Under the pieces are notes generated by a model. That model had not been told where the DNA came from and searched no databases. It was given only the letters and a program-made list of their open reading frames with translations. 6,041 nt of DNA from an uncultured Oscillospiraceae bacterium (lineage in GTDB: Bacteria > Bacillota > Clostridia > Oscillospirales > Ruminococcaceae): positions 1 through 6,041 of the forward strand of contig USNZ01000084.1 in assembly GCA_900556255.1 (NCBI GenBank). Direction: 5' to 3'. Positions 4,037-6,041 of the stretch are shown piece after piece (the first letter of the stretch is position 1; each line of letters begins with the position of its first letter). A program made the translations under genes and the position numbers.

Positions 4037-5832
4037 CGGCGTGTCCTCTTGCGCCGCAGCCACGCCGCCGCGCCGGCCGACAGCAGCAGCGCCCCCCTAC
4101 CGTGTGCGGCGGGCAGACCTGTGTCCGGCACACCGGGCGCGGTGTTGATGAACTCCACGCTGTCCCCCGCCTGCAGCGTGACCTGTGCACCCGTTTGGGC
4201 CTCGCCTCCGTTGACGGCATAGCTTGCCGTATAGCCGGGGGCCGCGCTCTCGCGCAGCGTCACGGTGTCATCGGGGGCAAGACCCGTCAGGGTGTGGCTT
4301 TCGCCGCTTTTTAAGGTGAAATATACCGTATTCTCGTTGATTTGCGCGGCGAAATCAAACACCTGCCCCACGTCGGCGGCGGGGCCGCGCACCCGCTTGG
4401 TCACGGTCACACTGCCGTTGGCTTGGTAGCGGTTGTACAGCGTGACGCTTTGGCGCGCCGCGCCCTCGTCGGCGGCAGCCGTCGTGCACTGCACATCGAC
4501 GCCCGCGTCGGGGTAGGGCCGGCGCGGAGTCGCTGCGCCGTTTTCGGATTTTTCGTAGGCGGCGTCCAGCGTGTAGCTGTCGGCAGACGCGCCGCTTTCC
4601 CGCACACGGTAGACCGAGTTGTAGACATCCACCTGCCAGACGTAGGTCACGCTGCCGTCCGCGCCCACGGTGCGGCTGCGGTAGCCGGGGCGGGCGGCGG
4701 CGTCCATGTCGGCGTAGGGGTGCATCTGCAGCTCGTATCGGTTGGCTTCGCCCTGATAGCTGCCGTCCACCGTGACGGCAAACCCGTCGGGAGCGTCGCG
4801 CCCCGCGAACACCTTGGTCACGGTCAATCGGCCCGATTTGGGCACCAGAATCCCGTCCACGTGCCAGGCATCGCTGGTGTCATACTTGAACACATACCAG
4901 CGGATCGCATATTGATCGGTGGTCAGGTCGGCGGCGTCAACGGCTTTGCCGTCAATGCGTATGCCCTTACCCTTGGTGTAGTGGTCAAAATTGCTGCGTA
5001 TCAGCGCAAAAATTTCGGCGTCATCAGGGAATGCCGCATAGCGGAAGCCGTCCAGCCCCGTGGCCAACGTGCGGATACGCGCATCCACGTCCGTCGCACT
5101 GCCTCCGGAGCTGCCCTGCGTCACAATGTACTGCCCGCCGCTTTCCTGGCAGAAAAACCGCTGCGGGTATTCGGTCAAATCGCCCGAATCCAGCCCCTGG
5201 GTAAAGTTTTTGCTCTCGATGCCCTGGGACGTGCCGTCGTAGTTGGCAATGCGGTTATACAGGTTCAGGTAAAAGCTGATGCTCGTCTTGCGGCCCTGCG
5301 CGGGGTCAGGCAGGCTTTGCCAGCGCACAGTGCCCTCGGCAGTGGCATCGGTCGGAGGCTCCTCGGCGGCGGGTTCGGCATCTTCGGCGGGCTTGTCCTC
5401 CTCAGCGACCGTCGGTTCTGGCGTGGCCGTCGGTTCTGGCGTGGCTGTCGGTTCGAGTGCCGCTGTCGGTTCGGGTGCCGCCGTCGGTTCTGGCGTGGCC
5501 GTCGGTTCTGGCGTGGCTGTCGGTTCGGGTGGCGCCGTCGGTTCTGGTGTCGCCGTCGGTTCTGGTGTCGCTGTCGGTTCGGGTGCCGCTGTCGGTTCGG
5601 ACGATGCCGTGGGTTCGGGCGGCGTTTCGGTCGGCTGCTCGGTTTCGGCGGGCGGCGTTTCGGCGGGCGGCGTTTCGCTCGGCGGAAGCTCCTCCGCGCC
5701 CGGCGGCTGCTCGGTCAGCTGAAGTTCGGCTGCAGGCTCCGCACAGGGCGGCTGCGGCTCGGCGTATGCCGCGCCCACGGGCAGCACGGCCAGGCAGAGC
5801 GCCAAAAATACCGTGCACAGGCGCTTTTTCAT
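4033..5832 (-). CDS. Pilus tip adhesin with proline/glutamate/threonine repeat stalk and VPDTG sorting signal
   Basis: The largest pilin, 599 residues. A signal peptide covers 1-24 (cut after AYA). Residues 45-165 are low-complexity Pro/Glu/Thr/Ala, with TPEPTA-type hexapeptide repeats at about 70-141. A folded N-terminal domain follows at about 181-333, containing FFCQES (Cys228) and ending IRWYVFKYDTSDAWHVDGILV. Similar IRWYVFKY...WHVDG stretches precede Cna-B-like domains in many clostridial surface proteins, but I know no assigned function. Then come two Cna-B-like domains with apparent isopeptide triads: Lys340 (LTVTKVF), Glu412 (RVRESG) and Asn467 (LYNRY); then Lys479 (VTVTKRV), Glu528 (LRESA) and Asn563 (FINTA). 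VPDTG is at 568-572, with a hydrophobic stretch and RRKRTRR. First place in the operon and size match the Cpa-type tip pilin, so adhesion is inferred. AAGGGGGG (5840-5847) lies 7 bases before the ATG. Confidence 0.85.
   Translation of the reverse strand: MKKRLCTVFLALCLAVLPVGAAYAEPQPPCAEPAAELQLTEQPPGAEELPPSETPPAETPPAETEQPTETPPEPTASSEPTAAPEPTATPEPTATPEPTAPPEPTATPEPTATPEPTAAPEPTAALEPTATPEPTATPEPTVAEEDKPAEDAEPAAEEPPTDATAEGTVRWQSLPDPAQGRKTSISFYLNLYNRIANYDGTSQGIESKNFTQGLDSGDLTEYPQRFFCQESGGQYIVTQGSSGGSATDVDARIRTLATGLDGFRYAAFPDDAEIFALIRSNFDHYTKGKGIRIDGKAVDAADLTTDQYAIRWYVFKYDTSDAWHVDGILVPKSGRLTVTKVFAGRDAPDGFAVTVDGSYQGEANRYELQMHPYADMDAAARPGYRSRTVGADGSVTYVWQVDVYNSVYRVRESGASADSYTLDAAYEKSENGAATPRRPYPDAGVDVQCTTAAADEGAARQSVTLYNRYQANGSVTVTKRVRGPAADVGQVFDFAAQINENTVYFTLKSGESHTLTGLAPDDTVTLRESAAPGYTASYAVNGGEAQTGAQVTLQAGDSVEFINTAPGVPDTGLPAAHGRGALLLSAGAAAWLRRKRTRR
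4044..4050 (-). promoter_or_regulatory. Ribosome binding site deciding the SipA-like start
   Basis: AAGAGGA on the minus strand, 7 bases before the ATG at 4036 and inside the end of the tip gene. It favours this ATG over the in-frame GTG at 4063, and it fits the 4-base stop/start overlap seen at other junctions of the operon. Confidence 0.6.
5411..5626. repeat. Tandem repeat of 18 bp, about 12 units, coding for the tip protein stalk
   Basis: Twelve consecutive 18-base units, the last two degenerate. On the plus strand the unit is GTCGGTTCTGGCGTGGCC or close variants; on the gene strand it gives the hexapeptide TPEPTA. A 47-base block is exactly repeated 72 bases apart (5409-5455 and 5481-5527), showing duplication of multi-unit blocks. 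Because the unit is a multiple of three, gain or loss of units changes stalk length without a frameshift. There are no spacers, so it is not a CRISPR array. Confidence 0.95.
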
Positions 5833-5866
5833 AACTTGTCCCCCCTTGTCTCTCGGTTACAGCACC

Positions 5867-5872
5867 AGTATA
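5867..5872 (-). promoter_or_regulatory. Probable -10 box of the pilus operon
   Basis: TATACT on the minus strand, which would start the transcript about 28 bases before the tip gene ATG. No -35 hexamer sits at 17 bases. The nearest candidate is GTGACA (5894-5899), 21 bases away, and the gap is a G-rich run. The promoter therefore looks weak or activator-dependent. Confidence 0.4.
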
Positions 5873-5914
5873 CCCGCCCCACCCAGCCGATTTTGTCACA
5901 ATCCGAAGGGCAGC

Positions 5915-5943
5915 AAAAAAAGCCGCCCAAGCGGGCGGCTTTT
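5915..5943 (-). terminator. Intrinsic terminator upstream of the pilus operon
   Basis: Stem AGCCGCCC/GGGCGGCT (5921-5928 with 5933-5940), extended by A-T pairs, has a 4-base loop. On the minus strand it is followed by seven T residues. It would stop a leftward transcript arriving from beyond the right edge, isolating the pilus promoter. It could act weakly in the plus direction too, where four T residues follow. Confidence 0.85.
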
Positions 5944-6041
5944 AGACTGTCAATAAGCTGAATGGAACGATTGCGAACTTTCGGCAGGTTTGTAGGGAAC
6001 GGTCTATCTCCGCGCTAAGAGCCGCCGCTGTGCGGCGGTTG
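5944..6041. other. Right-edge segment, content unclear
   Basis: No recognised gene. On the minus strand one frame is open from the window edge to a TAA at 5944-5942, giving about 32 residues ending in FSLLTV directly before the terminator stem. It could be the tail of a gene from the right, but the peptide resembles nothing I know. A short GC-rich hairpin, CCGCCGC/GCGGCGG around a 3-base loop, lies at 6022-6038. Repetitive intergenic sequence is an equally good reading. Confidence 0.3.

Noticed and set aside
4834..5292. Possible internal thioester domain in the tip protein (Cys228 in FFCQ with Gln307 in TDQYAIRW)
   Set aside because: The motifs resemble those of streptococcal thioester adhesins. 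However, as I recall, the Gln position is variable (Asn or Lys) in related clostridial proteins with the RWYVFKY motif, so a conserved Cys-Gln bond is unlikely. A mass loss of 17 Da with loss of free thiol would reopen the idea.
5411..5626. CRISPR-like array
   Set aside because: The units are directly adjacent without spacers, keep the reading frame and encode a TPEPTA hexapeptide.
4342..5961. Long plus-strand open frame of 539 codons opposite the tip adhesin gene
   Set aside because: It is a shadow frame in GC-rich DNA, with repetitive Arg/Gly/Phe output over the 18-bp repeat. It has no signal peptide or known domain, and it lies opposite a gene with clear domains and sorting signal.
5942..6041. 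C-terminal end of a gene entering from the right on the minus strand
   Set aside because: One frame is open to a TAA at the terminator, but about 32 codons in GC-rich DNA can be open by chance and the peptide has no recognisable family features. It is left as unclear rather than called a gene.

Overview
The window carries a complete sortase-assembled pilus operon on the minus strand, about 5.2 kb long. The 5' end of an ornithine carbamoyltransferase gene (argF), also on the minus strand, runs off the left edge. The DNA is GC-rich, Shine-Dalgarno sites are of the AGGAGG type, and the exported proteins have LPxTG-like sorting signals. The tip protein has a domain layout typical of Clostridia. 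Together this suggests a high-GC gut member of the Oscillospiraceae/Ruminococcaceae group (Faecalibacterium, Gemmiger or Subdoligranulum type). That placement is an inference from style, not from a marker gene.

Layout in transcription order, right to left. At 5944-6041 there is only a short open stretch of unclear nature. A strong hairpin with a T-tract on the minus strand follows at 5915-5943. A leader with a probable -10 box (5867-5872) precedes the tip adhesin (5832-4033, sorting motif VPDTG). Next are a signal-peptidase-like protein that has lost both catalytic residues (4036-3524), the backbone pilin (3463-2447, TPPTG), a class B sortase (2447-1710), a small proline-tailed minor/anchor pilin (1713-1147, LAQTG) and a second, small sortase (1150-638). 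A 13-bp perfect hairpin (592-622) ends the operon. An argF promoter with an ARG-box-like operator (471-500) and argF itself (427 to beyond 1) follow.

Five genes match, in order and kind, the Streptococcus pyogenes FCT pilus cluster: tip (Cpa), SipA, backbone (FctA/Spy0128), class B sortase (SrtC1), anchor (FctB). A second sortase is added at the end. The likely division of labour is as follows. The class B sortase, helped by the inactive SipA-like protein, polymerises the backbone pilin and caps it with the tip adhesin. The small pilin forms the base, and one of the sortases fixes it to the wall. Four of the five gene junctions overlap by 1 or 4 bases, so translation is probably coupled. The exception is the backbone pilin, which has its own 60-base spacer and strong ribosome binding site, as expected for the most abundant product.

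The strongest observations are the double active-site loss in the SipA-like protein, the nearly residue-for-residue placement of two isopeptide triads in the backbone pilin, the loss of that triad in a cysteine-bearing minor pilin, and an 18-bp tandem repeat that builds the tip protein's stalk.
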